Positions 5,703-12,093 are shown, counted from the first letter of the stretch. The stretch is 15,855 nucleotides of DNA from Citrobacter arsenatis (GCF_004353845.1 NZ_CP037862.1:1-15855), one strand, 5' to 3'. Numbers and translations: made by a program. The notes: a model not told the origin generated them from the letters alone.

Positions 5703-5732
5703 GGTACGTACAATTAGAGTGTTATGGTAAAT
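5703..5732 (+). other. cer-like Xer recombination core (site 2)
   Basis: The sequence reads GGTACGTACAA (XerC arm), TTAGAGTG (centre), TTATGGTAAAT (XerD arm). The XerD arm is identical to ColE1 cer as I remember it, and the XerC arm has one change (G to A at 5706). It is in the same orientation as site 1 and 1948 bases from it. About 105-120 bases to the left, ATTGATAATTTAATTACT (5581-5598) resembles an arginine-repressor box, which is roughly where cer has one. The gene-free stretch 5566-5702 would then be its accessory region. Confidence 0.75.
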
Positions 5733-5749
5733 CGACTGCATATAGGCAT

Positions 5750-5773
5750 AAAAAAAAGCCCCGAAGGGCTTTT
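5750..5773 (-). terminator. Terminator of the Cas2-like operon
   Basis: On the minus strand AAAAGCCC-TTCG-GGGCTTTT is a stem capped by a stable UUCG tetraloop and running into a T tract (5750-5757). It begins 4 bases after the Cas2-like stop codon and ends close to Xer site 2. The complement also reads as a terminator, so it may work both ways. Confidence 0.9.
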
Positions 5774-5776
5774 GCT

Positions 5777-6043
5777 CTAGATGTGCTGCTTCATCCAATC
5801 CCATGTGGTTTGCGGAAGCCATCCGGCATATTCTTTGGTTACACCAATCACAAGCAAGGTGTCATTATTGTCTAGATGCCTACGCAAACGATCCGACAGC
5901 TGTTGGGCTGTTTCCCTGGTTGATATTAGCCAGGTGGAATCTAAGGGGTGGCACCATCCCGGCGACTTTTTTAACTCGTCGTATAGCGCATTGTAGTTCT
6001 GACCTGCTTTATTCAGGTCATAAGAGACACAGTAAACTGACAT
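5777..6043 (-). CDS. Stand-alone Cas2-fold protein (SinR family)
   Basis: An 88-aa protein that I recognise as the small Cas2-like family often labelled SinR in annotations. The N-terminal strand MSVYCVSYDLNK (1-12) has the YDL core of the Cas2 ferredoxin fold, with Asp9 in the place of the Cas2 metal-binding residue. WLISTRETAQQLSDRLRRHL (about 38-57) and DTLLVIGVTKEYAGWLP (about 61-77) follow as helix and strand. The start is ATG 6043 with AAGGATGG upstream; a TTG seven codons earlier would overlap the ribosome site. There are no cas1 genes or CRISPR repeats in the window, so this is not a CRISPR adaptation protein here. It is the last gene of a small minus-strand operon. Nuclease activity is possible but unproven for this family. 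Confidence 0.8.
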   Translation of the reverse strand: MSVYCVSYDLNKAGQNYNALYDELKKSPGWCHPLDSTWLISTRETAQQLSDRLRRHLDNNDTLLVIGVTKEYAGWLPQTTWDWMKQHI

Positions 6044-6072
6044 AGAACCATCCTTTTTAATCAAATTTAGAA

Positions 6073-6088
6073 CAGCCCGTTAGGGCTG
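6073..6088 (-). other. Intra-operon hairpin before the Cas2-like gene
   Basis: CAGCCC (6073-6078) and GGGCTG (6083-6088) form a perfect 6-bp stem with a 4-base loop, between the 40-aa stop (6095) and the Cas2-like start (6043). The minus-strand sequence after it is TTCTAAATTTG, only a weak T tract, so it may be an attenuator or a processing site rather than a full terminator. Confidence 0.5.
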
Positions 6089-6094
6089 CGATCA

Positions 6095-6217
6095 CTAACT
6101 TTTCTTTTCGCGATTAATTGGAATTTTGAACATCCCGCCGTTCGGACGGGTGATTCGTTTGCCCTTTACTGTGATGTAAGGGCGAAAAATGTATGCCTGA
6201 GACTCTTCTGTCTGCAT
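6095..6217 (-). CDS. 40-aa basic protein, conserved-looking
   Basis: ATG 6217, with AGGAA about 7 bases upstream, gives a 40-aa protein: FRPYITVKGKRITRPNG at about residues 11-27, ending in IPINREKKS. The motif FRPYIT-x-K-x-GKRI reminds me of very short conserved proteins found beside SinR/Cas2-like genes, but I cannot name a family. It is strongly basic, which would suit binding nucleic acid. It lies between the structured RNA region and the Cas2-like gene. The open frame extends upstream without a better ribosome site. Confidence 0.6.
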   Translation of the reverse strand: MQTEESQAYIFRPYITVKGKRITRPNGGMFKIPINREKKS

Positions 6218-6390
6218 GTTGCATTCCTGTTTTTCGCCACATGAATGTTGATTTTTGCTATTAAAATTGTACTGTAGCAACCAACAAATCTAGTGGCTGG
6301 CTTGTAAAAGCACTTGAGGTGGTACTCAAGCGCCGCGTTTGTGTGTGGTTTGTTAGGGTTAGTTCTGGTGGTACAGGCTAACCCAATCAT
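6166..6390 (-). CDS. Possible 74-aa protein overlapping the 40-aa gene
   Basis: ATG 6390 overlaps the TGA of the 56-aa gene (ATGA) and has AAGGAAGG upstream, a textbook coupled start. The product (MIGLACTTRTNPNKPHTNAA at the start, five cysteines in all) resembles nothing I know and would run 52 bases into the 40-aa gene in another frame. The same bases form strong hairpins, so the region may be RNA rather than protein. Low confidence. Confidence 0.25.
   Translation of the reverse strand: MIGLACTTRTNPNKPHTNAALEYHLKCFYKPATRFVGCYSTILIAKINIHVAKNRNATCRQKSLRHTFFALTSQ
6290..6386 (-). ncRNA. Structured intergenic RNA region
   Basis: Two perfect hairpins lie in the transcribed gap between the 56-aa and 40-aa genes: GGGTTAG (6356-6362) with CTAACCC (6378-6384), and CTTGAG (6313-6318) with CTCAAG (6325-6330), the latter extendable to about 9 pairs with one wobble. 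On the minus strand both loops carry the same TACCAC motif. A third, weaker pairing is possible around 6283-6300. This could be a leader, attenuator or small RNA of the operon; no separate promoter is evident. Confidence 0.4.
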
Positions 6391-6557
6391 TTTTCCTTCC
6401 TTACCCCCTTAAACGGGTTTCCGTCTTGTTTTACATCCATAATTCTACCTGTCGTAGAATCTCGCTTTGCCCATAGCCCTGCCGGGGTCTGGAACTGAGA
6501 GCGTTGCTTTACTGCGCCAATGCGATGTCCATCGCCGTATGGTTTGTTCGTTGCCAT
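6387..6557 (-). CDS. 56-aa basic protein, first gene of the Cas2-like operon
   Basis: ATG 6557, with AGGAGA upstream, encodes 56 aa: MATNKPYGDGHRIGAVKQRS, then QFQTPAGLWAKRDSTTGRIM, then DVKQDGNPFKGVRKEK. The pattern GAVK-x-RSQ...TPAGLWAKRD-x-x-TGRIMD-x-K...PFKGVRKE matches a short conserved hypothetical protein I remember from many bacteria; its function is unknown. It is rich in Lys/Arg and Gly and is probably nucleic-acid binding. It directly follows the divergent promoter shared with the WYL regulator, so it is the likely first gene repressed by that regulator. Confidence 0.7.
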   Translation of the reverse strand: MATNKPYGDGHRIGAVKQRSQFQTPAGLWAKRDSTTGRIMDVKQDGNPFKGVRKEK

Positions 6558-6599
6558 TTTAGTCATTCTCCTATCGGGAAATGTGCTATTGTTATGCTC

Positions 6600-6628
6600 A
6601 TGATAAGTGATCTTGAAGATGAGTACAA
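6600..6628 (-). promoter_or_regulatory. Promoter and probable operator of the Cas2-like operon
   Basis: On the minus strand TTGTAC (6623-6628) is followed after exactly 17 bases by TATCAT (6600-6605), one change from the -10 consensus. Between them lies the perfect palindrome ATCTT-G-AAGAT (6610-6620). A longer pairing, CTCAT (6597-6601) with ATGAG (6619-6623), brackets the -10 and spacer. A repressor bound here would block RNA polymerase; the divergent WYL protein is the obvious candidate. Confidence 0.6.
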
Positions 6629-6639
6629 CTTTTGATCGG

Positions 6640-6656
6640 TGTAATAATTCCTAGGA
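6640..6656 (+). promoter_or_regulatory. Extended -10 promoter and ribosome site of the WYL regulator
   Basis: TGT-AATAAT (6640-6648) is an extended -10 motif; no -35 is recognisable at proper spacing. AGGA (6653-6656) lies about 10 bases before ATG 6667. The start site would be only about 50 bases from the divergent operon's -10, so one bound protein could control both directions. Confidence 0.4.
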
Positions 6657-6666
6657 TTGCTATCTT

Positions 6667-7536
6667 ATGAAAAACATTAGAAATCAGAATTTTATAGATG
6701 ACAGGCTCTGGCACATAGAGTGGCTTTTAATGATGAGAGGCTGGTTATCCCGCATAGACTTAATGGATAAGTTTGGGATTAAAGGTGCTGCAGCTAGCCG
6801 TGATATCAAAAGATACAAGGAGCAAAGTGGTGATAATTTATATTTAGATCATAGGGTTAAGAGGTATGTTGCCGATTTCGATAAATTTAAGCCAATTTAT
6901 GAAGCCTCTGAGGATCTGATTTTTTCAAAGCTTACCGATCTGGATGAATCCCGGTTTTTAGGTGCTGGCTATCCCTTGATTGAAACTATCCCGAGTCTGG
7001 CTGAAATAAATCCGAAGGATATAACCAGCATAACCCGTGCGATTCTGAATATGAATGTGCTGAACATATCCTATTACTCTATGACTTCAGGGGCTTCAGA
7101 GAAGAAAATCGTCCCTCACTCGATGTTCTACAACGACCTTAAAACATACGTCCGTTGTTATGATCTTGGAAGATGCAAGTTTTTAGATCTTGTCGTAGGA
7201 CGAATTCAGGAGATTTTTGGGGAAGATGGCTCTGCGCCTGCGGAATGTCTGAGAGAATTTGATGATGACTGGAATACATATATTTCTTTAGAACTGGTTG
7301 TTCATCCTCGGGTTCAGCATAAGAAAGCCATTGAAAGTGATATGCAAATGACTGACGGTGTAAAATTGGTTGAGGTTAGAAAATCGCTGGCTCATTACTG
7401 GCTACGCCGATGGTGTGTAGATTGTTCGGCAACCGCCAGCATGACTGATAAATCGTTCCAGCTCCACTTGCGGAATTCCAGTGTCATTAAAGGCGTGAAT
7501 GGTGCTTTCCCTGGAGTTAACAACCATATCGACTAA
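6667..7536 (+). CDS. BrxR/CapW-like WYL-domain transcription regulator
   Basis: A 289-aa regulator with the three-part layout of the BrxR/CapW family. About residues 13-68 are a winged helix (WHIEWLLMMRGWLSRIDLMD, FGIKGAAASRDIKRYKE, then LYLDHRVKRYV). About 128-182 are the WYL domain (NISYYSM, IVPHSMFYN, TYVRCYD, FLDLVVGRI), whose basic and aromatic pocket is thought to sense a nucleic acid or nucleotide signal. About 205-265 are the C-terminal dimerization part (HPRVQHKKAIESDMQM, LVEVRKSLAHYWLRRW). Family members repress BREX, CBASS and other phage-defence genes. It is transcribed away from the Cas2-like operon and followed by the terminator at 7603. Confidence 0.85.
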   Translation: MKNIRNQNFIDDRLWHIEWLLMMRGWLSRIDLMDKFGIKGAAASRDIKRYKEQSGDNLYLDHRVKRYVADFDKFKPIYEASEDLIFSKLTDLDESRFLGAGYPLIETIPSLAEINPKDITSITRAILNMNVLNISYYSMTSGASEKKIVPHSMFYNDLKTYVRCYDLGRCKFLDLVVGRIQEIFGEDGSAPAECLREFDDDWNTYISLELVVHPRVQHKKAIESDMQMTDGVKLVEVRKSLAHYWLRRWCVDCSATASMTDKSFQLHLRNSSVIKGVNGAFPGVNNHID

Positions 7537-7602
7537 CTGGTTTTCCCATCTTAAATGGCGATAGCTGCTGTCCATTAAATAATGATGTATTCGTCGATCT
7601 GG

Positions 7603-7629
7603 AAAGGATCTCCTTGAGATCCTTTTTTT
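7603..7629 (+). terminator. Terminator overlapping the RNAII promoter
   Basis: AAAGGATCT (7603-7611) pairs exactly with AGATCCTTT (7617-7625), followed by TTTT. It is the conserved element just upstream of RNAII in ColE1 plasmids and should end transcription of the WYL gene. The RNAII -35 (TTGAGA, 7614-7619) lies in its loop and right arm. Confidence 0.85.
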
Positions 7630-7642
7630 CTGCGCGTAATCT
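7614..7642 (+). promoter_or_regulatory. RNAII promoter
   Basis: TTGAGA (7614-7619), 17 bases, TAATCT (7637-7642). Position and sequence match the primer-RNA promoter of pMB1/ColE1; transcription should begin near 7650. Confidence 0.85.
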
Positions 7643-7648
7643 CTTGCC

Positions 7649-7756
7649 CTGTAAACGAAAAAACCACCTGGGGAGGTGGTTTGATCGAAGGTTAAGTCAG
7701 TTGGGGAACTGCTTAACCAGGTAACTGTCTTGTGCGAGACGAGTCACCAAAACTGT
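7649..7756 (-). ncRNA. RNAI: RNAI antisense copy-number regulator
   Basis: An antisense RNA of about 108 nt beginning ACAGTTTTGG at 7756. Its promoter on the minus strand has TTGAAG and TACACT, as in pMB1. Two stems are clear: GGTTAAG-CAGTT (7690-7702, one bulge) with AACTG-CTTAACC (7707-7718), and the terminator stem ACCACCT (7663-7669) with AGGTGGT (7674-7680), then a T tract. The first stem is less clear. RNAI pairs with RNAII and prevents primer formation; loop sequence sets incompatibility. No rop gene was seen in the unit. Confidence 0.88.
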
Positions 7757-8190
7757 TCTTTCAGTGTAGCCGCAGTCAGGCCACCACTTCAAGCACTCTC
7801 TAAATCTCTCGCACATCATCAGTTACCAATGGCTGCTGCCAGTGGCGTTTTTGCGTGTCTTTCCGGGTTGGACTCAAGTTGATAGTTACCGGAACGGGCG
7901 CAGCAGTCGGGCTGAACGGGGGGTTCGTGCACACAGCCCAGCTTGGAGCGAACGACCTACACCGAGCCGAGATACCAGCAGCGTAAGCTATGAGAAAGCG
8001 CCACGCTTCCCGAAGGGAAAAAGGCGGGACAGGTATCCGGTAGGCGGCAGGGTCGGAACAGGAGAGCGCGCGAGGGAGCCGCCGGCGAGAAATCACCGGC
8101 ATCTTTAAGTCCTGTCGGGTTTCGTCTTCCACTGATTTGAGCGTCCATTTGTGATACTCGTCAGGGGAGGCGGAGCCTATGAAAAAACGG
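7650..8190 (+). ncRNA. RNAII: RNAII replication primer and ColE1-type origin
   Basis: The stretch from 7750 onward is close to pMB1/ColE1, for example TGGCTGCTGCCAGTGGCG (7829-7846), GGGCTGAACGGGGGGTTCGT (7910-7929) and GGCGGAGCCTATG (8169-8181). RNAII is made rightward, forms a hybrid near its 3' end, is cut by RNase H and primes DNA polymerase I; the DNA start should be near 8180-8190. Copy control is by RNAI. This single origin is the only replicon in the window; the second copy ends before it. Confidence 0.93.
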
Positions 8191-8308
8191 GTTCCCCGCG
8201 GCCTTTGCCCTGCTTTTCTTTTTCACGCCACACTCCCTGTTTATCTTTGCGTGAGAGTACGCAGCGCCCGCCGCAGTCTCACGTCCGGAGCATCGCGACC
8301 GAGTGAGC
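8191..8308. other. Gene-free junction between origin and oriT
   Basis: This resembles the pMB1 stretch between ori and bom (GACCGAGTGAGCGAGGAGGC at 8298-8317 is similar to the familiar pBR322 wording). One inverted repeat is visible, CGTGAGA (8250-8256) with TCTCACG (8277-8283), possibly a primosome-type single-strand signal. No gene is supported. Confidence 0.5.
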
Positions 8309-8367
8309 GAGGAGGCGCAATATCACCGTCCTGTCATTATTCTGCTTACGTCTTGCCCCCGCATTTT

Positions 8368-8569
8368 CCCCTGCCAAATAACGCAGTTAACACGCACATT
8401 GCCACCGTGCTAACCTGAGTAAGCCAGTATACACAGCGCTAGCGCACTGTGACTGGTTCAGGGCTGCGCCCCGAAACCCGCTAAGGTCAACGGCCTGACG
8501 CACCCGGTCGGGCTTGCCGGCTCCCGGCAGATGCCCACAGACAAGCTGTGTACCTCTCCGGGAGCTGCG
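8368..8569 (-). other. oriT: oriT / bom, second copy
   Basis: Same sequence as 60-260, with the nick region at 8420-8434. Directly after it the C-run has seven Cs instead of six. Confidence 0.85.
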
Positions 8570-8607
8570 TTAGACCTCCCCCCCTAAATATTTTCACCGG
8601 AGGCCGT

Positions 8608-8952
8608 TTGAGTACAAAACGCGACAAGATGCTGACCATGTGGGTCACGCAGGATGAGCATCAGCAGCTGCTTGAACGCTGTGACGGCAAACAGCTGGCG
8701 GCGTGGATGCGGCAAATCTGTCTAGATACCCGACCGGCGCGGTCATCACGGCTGCCGTCCATCGATCCGGTTTTACTGCGTCAGCTCGCAGGCATGGGCA
8801 ATAACCTTAACCAGATCGCCCGGAAAATTAACGGCGGTCAGTGGTCTGGTGCTGATCGGGTTCAGGTGGTGGCTGCGCTGATGGCCATCGATGCCGGCCT
8901 TGAACGGCTACGGCATACGGTGCGGGAGAACGGAGCTGACGATGATCGTTAA
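8608..8952 (+). CDS. mobC: MobC, second copy
   Basis: Identical to 299-643. The extra C upstream opens the frame back to 8548, but the true start remains TTG 8608 beside its GGAGG; the longer frame is a by-product of the indel. Confidence 0.9.
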   Translation: MSTKRDKMLTMWVTQDEHQQLLERCDGKQLAAWMRQICLDTRPARSSRLPSIDPVLLRQLAGMGNNLNQIARKINGGQWSGADRVQVVAALMAIDAGLERLRHTVRENGADDDR

Positions 8953-10456
8953 ATTCCATCCGCGCGGGCGCGGAGGCGGCTGTGGGCCGGTGGATTATCT
9001 GCTGGGTAAAGACCGACAGCGTGACGGGGCGACGGTGCTGCAGGGCAAGCCGGAGGAAGTCCTGGAGCTGATTGATGCCTCACCGTATGCCAAGAAATAC
9101 ACTTCCGGGGTGCTATCGTTTGCCGAGAGTGACCTGGCGCCCGGACAGCGCGAAAAGCTGATGGAGAGTTTCGAGCGGGTTCTGATGCCCGGACTCGATA
9201 AAGACCAGTACAGCGTGCTGTGGGTGGAACACGCCGACAAAGGGCGGGTGGAGCTGAATTTCCTCATTCCGAACACCGAACTGCTGACCGGAAAACGTCT
9301 GCAGCCGTATTACGACCGAGCCGATCGCCCGCGTATCGATGCGTGGCAGACGGTGGTGAATGGCCGGCTGGGATTGCATGACCCGAACGACCCGGCAAAC
9401 CGACGCGAGCTGGTCACGCCGTCGGCCCTGCCACAGGCGCTGCAGGAGGCTGTCAGAGCGATTACGCAGGGTTTAATGGTGTTAGCCTCGTCCGGGGAGC
9501 TTAAAACGCGGCAGGACGTGACTGAGGCGCTCACTGTGGCTGGTTTTGAGGTGGTACGTACCACGCGAAGCAGTATCAGCATTGCCAACCCGGACGGGGG
9601 ACGAAATATCCGACTGAAAGGAGCCATCTATGAGCAGTCTTTTAACGCTGGCGCAGGACTTAGAGCAGAACTCGAAAGCGCAGCGGCAATCTACCAGCGA
9701 GATGCTGAAAGCCGCATTCAGCGAGCACGAAGCGTATGTAAATCAGGAACTGAGCGAAAGCGCGAAGCGAATCAACAGCGCTATCCTCGACCACGACCAG
9801 AAGCTGTCCTCCGCCATCAGCCAGAACACCAGAGGGATGCTGAAAACCATCGGGCGGACGTGGCTGATAATCGCCGGAGTGTCGTTCCTGCTGATCTGCA
9901 CGAGCGGGAGCATTCTGTGGTGGCAGGGGCAGAAAATTCTCGACAACTACCAGGCCATCAGCGAGCAGAAAGATGCACTGTCGAAGCTGAACGCGCGAAC
10001 GTGGGGCGTGACATACCGGGAGGACAGCAACGGACGTTTTCTGGTGCTGCCGTCGGGGATGAAAGGCGACACGAACTGGACGGTGAACGACGGGGCTATG
10101 AACGCAGTAAAACTGGTGCAGGAGTAGAGCTGAATGACGGAACTGGAAACGCAATTGTTGAGCGCATTCGAGCAACTGCAGCAGGATTACGCGCAGCAGC
10201 TGAGCGCGTGGGAAGCCGCCTCCTCGGAGTTGCAGAGGATGTTTGGCATTACGCAACGGGAGAACGCGGCGCTGAGCGAGCGTGTGTCGGACTTGAGCAG
10301 GCAGGTGCAGAGTTTAAGCGAGCAGCTGCGCCGCTTGTCCGTGAGATGAACACCATCGAGCAGCGGCAGGCACATGAACGGGCGCTGCAGCACGAGAAAA
10401 CGCCGGAGCCGGAGCGACCGCTGCGACAAAAAGGTCTGGATGGTCCGTCGCTTTAA
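8942..10456 (+). CDS. mobA: MobA relaxase, second copy
   Basis: Identical 504-aa product to 633-2147, with Tyr19 and the His97/Glu104/Asn106 triad intact. Confidence 0.93.
   Translation: MIVKFHPRGRGGGCGPVDYLLGKDRQRDGATVLQGKPEEVLELIDASPYAKKYTSGVLSFAESDLAPGQREKLMESFERVLMPGLDKDQYSVLWVEHADKGRVELNFLIPNTELLTGKRLQPYYDRADRPRIDAWQTVVNGRLGLHDPNDPANRRELVTPSALPQALQEAVRAITQGLMVLASSGELKTRQDVTEALTVAGFEVVRTTRSSISIANPDGGRNIRLKGAIYEQSFNAGAGLRAELESAAAIYQRDAESRIQRARSVCKSGTERKREANQQRYPRPRPEAVLRHQPEHQRDAENHRADVADNRRSVVPADLHEREHSVVAGAENSRQLPGHQRAERCTVEAERANVGRDIPGGQQRTFSGAAVGDERRHELDGERRGYERSKTGAGVELNDGTGNAIVERIRATAAGLRAAAERVGSRLLGVAEDVWHYATGERGAERACVGLEQAGAEFKRAAAPLVREMNTIEQRQAHERALQHEKTPEPERPLRQKGLDGPSL
9630..10127 (+). 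CDS. mobB: MobB, second copy
   Basis: Identical to 1321-1818, nested in mobA. Confidence 0.88.
   Translation: MSSLLTLAQDLEQNSKAQRQSTSEMLKAAFSEHEAYVNQELSESAKRINSAILDHDQKLSSAISQNTRGMLKTIGRTWLIIAGVSFLLICTSGSILWWQGQKILDNYQAISEQKDALSKLNARTWGVTYREDSNGRFLVLPSGMKGDTNWTVNDGAMNAVKLVQE
10134..10349 (+). CDS. mobD: MobD, second copy
   Basis: Identical to 1825-2040, nested in mobA. Confidence 0.85.
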   Translation: MTELETQLLSAFEQLQQDYAQQLSAWEAASSELQRMFGITQRENAALSERVSDLSRQVQSLSEQLRRLSVR

Positions 10457-10884
10457 CCAAACAGCCTGGACCAGAACCCTTTTTTTTGCGCCTGCTCCAG
10501 GCTTTCGCTGAGCTTTTTGATTTCTTCCCGCAGCTGGTTTTTCTCGTCCTCATGCTGCTGATTTTCTTTTTCCCGCAGCGTTTTGTCTTCCAGCATCAAC
10601 GTGATGGCCTGTTTCATTTCAGCCAGCTCTTTCTGCATGGCTGTCAGTTGCTCGTGTGGGAAATTTTTCTGTGTATTTTCACGGTGTGAAATACTGGGAA
10701 TTTGTTTCTCAGGTAAATTCACATTGCCGTATACGCGGATCAGTTCGGATACATCCACGACTGGGTTGTTTTTCCCGTCGCGTGACACGGTCACTTTACC
10801 TTGCTTTACATGGTTATATAGCGTTCTTCTGGTGATGCCGACTGCCTGTGCTGCCTGTGAAAGGTTGAGCAATGTTTTTGTCAC
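10453..10884 (-). CDS. HTH / coiled-coil DNA-binding protein, second copy
   Basis: Identical to 2144-2575, GTG start at 10884; its promoter region is 10907-10932. Confidence 0.75.
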   Translation of the reverse strand: MTKTLLNLSQAAQAVGITRRTLYNHVKQGKVTVSRDGKNNPVVDVSELIRVYGNVNLPEKQIPSISHRENTQKNFPHEQLTAMQKELAEMKQAITLMLEDKTLREKENQQHEDEKNQLREEIKKLSESLEQAQKKGFWSRLFG

Positions 10885-11125
10885 TGTATACCCCTGATTT
10901 TTTCGTGTGTGAAAGGTGTATAATTTCTCACAGTCATTGTAGTGCCAATGTAACCCGAATTTCCTGCTGATAACGGGAAGCGCTGAACGCTATCAGTCGC
11001 TCCTGTCGATTTTTTTCTGTTCCAATCGTCTGGTGATTGTCGCGGTATTGCGACAAGTACAGTCAGTGGTTTCCGCTGCAGGCAGGTGATGCAATAGCGG
11101 TATCAGATAAAACAGGGGCAAGACG

Positions 11126-11221
11126 ATGAAAGCATTAATGGCAATAGCGGCTGTGAAGGTGGTTGGACTGATACTGGAGGCGCTGATTTTTGCTATAGAG
11201 TCCGGTCTGCTCCGGCGGTGA
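11126..11221 (+). CDS. 31-aa hydrophobic peptide, second copy
   Basis: Identical to 2817-2912. Confidence 0.45.
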   Translation: MKALMAIAAVKVVGLILEALIFAIESGLLRR

Positions 11222-11251
11222 ATTGCAGAGCAGATCGGTGCTCAGGGGAAA

Positions 11252-11563
11252 TTATTCCTGCAGGCCGTGATATCCGGCTTCTTTCTGGTGCCGGACTGTC
11301 AGGATCACTATCCGGTCCGTTTCCCGGTCGTGGCGATAGAGCATCACATAACCACTGTCGCCAAATCCGATCACCAGTTCCTGGTATTCCAGCGGGAGAA
11401 GAGAAACCGGACGGCCCATGTCCGGCTGCGTTTTCAGTTGCTGGATAGCCCGGATGATCACTTCACCGGCTTTTCTGGCCGCCAGCCGGTTTTTGGTTTT
11501 GAGAAAGTCCTGCAGGCGCTGTAAATCCCGCTGCGCCAGTGCGGAGACAATTACCTGTGGCAT
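11252..11563 (-). CDS. parE: ParE/RelE toxin, second copy
   Basis: Identical to 2943-3254. Confidence 0.88.
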   Translation of the reverse strand: MPQVIVSALAQRDLQRLQDFLKTKNRLAARKAGEVIIRAIQQLKTQPDMGRPVSLLPLEYQELVIGFGDSGYVMLYRHDRETDRIVILTVRHQKEAGYHGLQE

Positions 11564-11829
11564 GGTGGAGCATCCTGCTCATTCTCAGTTCCCCAGGTAT
11601 CTATCCACGCTTCCACCTCTTCGGCGCTCAGGTGCAGGCCGGTTTCCTGATAGTGCTGCCATGCGGCCTGTCCATCCCTCAGGTACTGGCTGCGCTTTTC
11701 TTCCCGGTCGATGTATTCGGTGATCGCTTCCAGCATCAGAGCATGAGCAGAGCGATGGCGGTCATCGGCAAGAGTTTTCAGGCGGTCTTTGAGTTCATCG
11801 TCAAGCCTGATGGATGTCGCTGCTGACAT
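11551..11829 (-). CDS. RHH antitoxin, second copy
   Basis: Identical to 3242-3520; operator palindrome at 11842-11868. Confidence 0.88.
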   Translation of the reverse strand: MSAATSIRLDDELKDRLKTLADDRHRSAHALMLEAITEYIDREEKRSQYLRDGQAAWQHYQETGLHLSAEEVEAWIDTWGTENEQDAPPCHR

Positions 11830-11908
11830 AAAATCACCTTTGTAGTCATGTGTAATACATATGACTACTTTAATTGGAGTCAGTGATATTTGCCAGAAAT
11901 ACGGCTTA

Positions 11909-12093
11909 CGGTGCCCGTTTGCCGTCAAAACCGGACTCATGCACCTGGCTGCATAGCCATGCATCCGGGTATGATTTAGCCGGTGTGTTTCTGGCGGGTT
12001 TTCGGGTGGTTTGTTGCCGCTTTTACCTGTTATCCGTCAGAAACGCCCTGAGTGCGTTTTAGCGGTGCGTACAATGAGAGCTTTATGTTAAAT
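11909..12093 (+). other. cer: cer-like site 1, second copy
   Basis: Identical to 3600-3784; core at 12064-12093. Confidence 0.85.

Noticed and set aside
5627..5875. 82-aa plus-strand frame across Xer site 2
   Set aside because: It reads through the Xer core, the operon terminator and the end of the Cas2-like gene on the opposite strand; no plausible ribosome site.
5703..6666. CRISPR array near the Cas2-like gene
   Set aside because: The hairpins differ in stem sequence and there are no regularly spaced direct repeats.
7842..8108. Open frames on both strands across the origin
   Set aside because: They fall in the RNAII/ori sequence, which is conserved as RNA and DNA in ColE1 plasmids; the predicted peptides resemble nothing and lack ribosome sites.
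8548..8952. 134-aa mobC with an N-terminal extension
   Set aside because: The extension exists only because of the extra C in the second copy; the TTG start beside GGAGG is kept in both copies.
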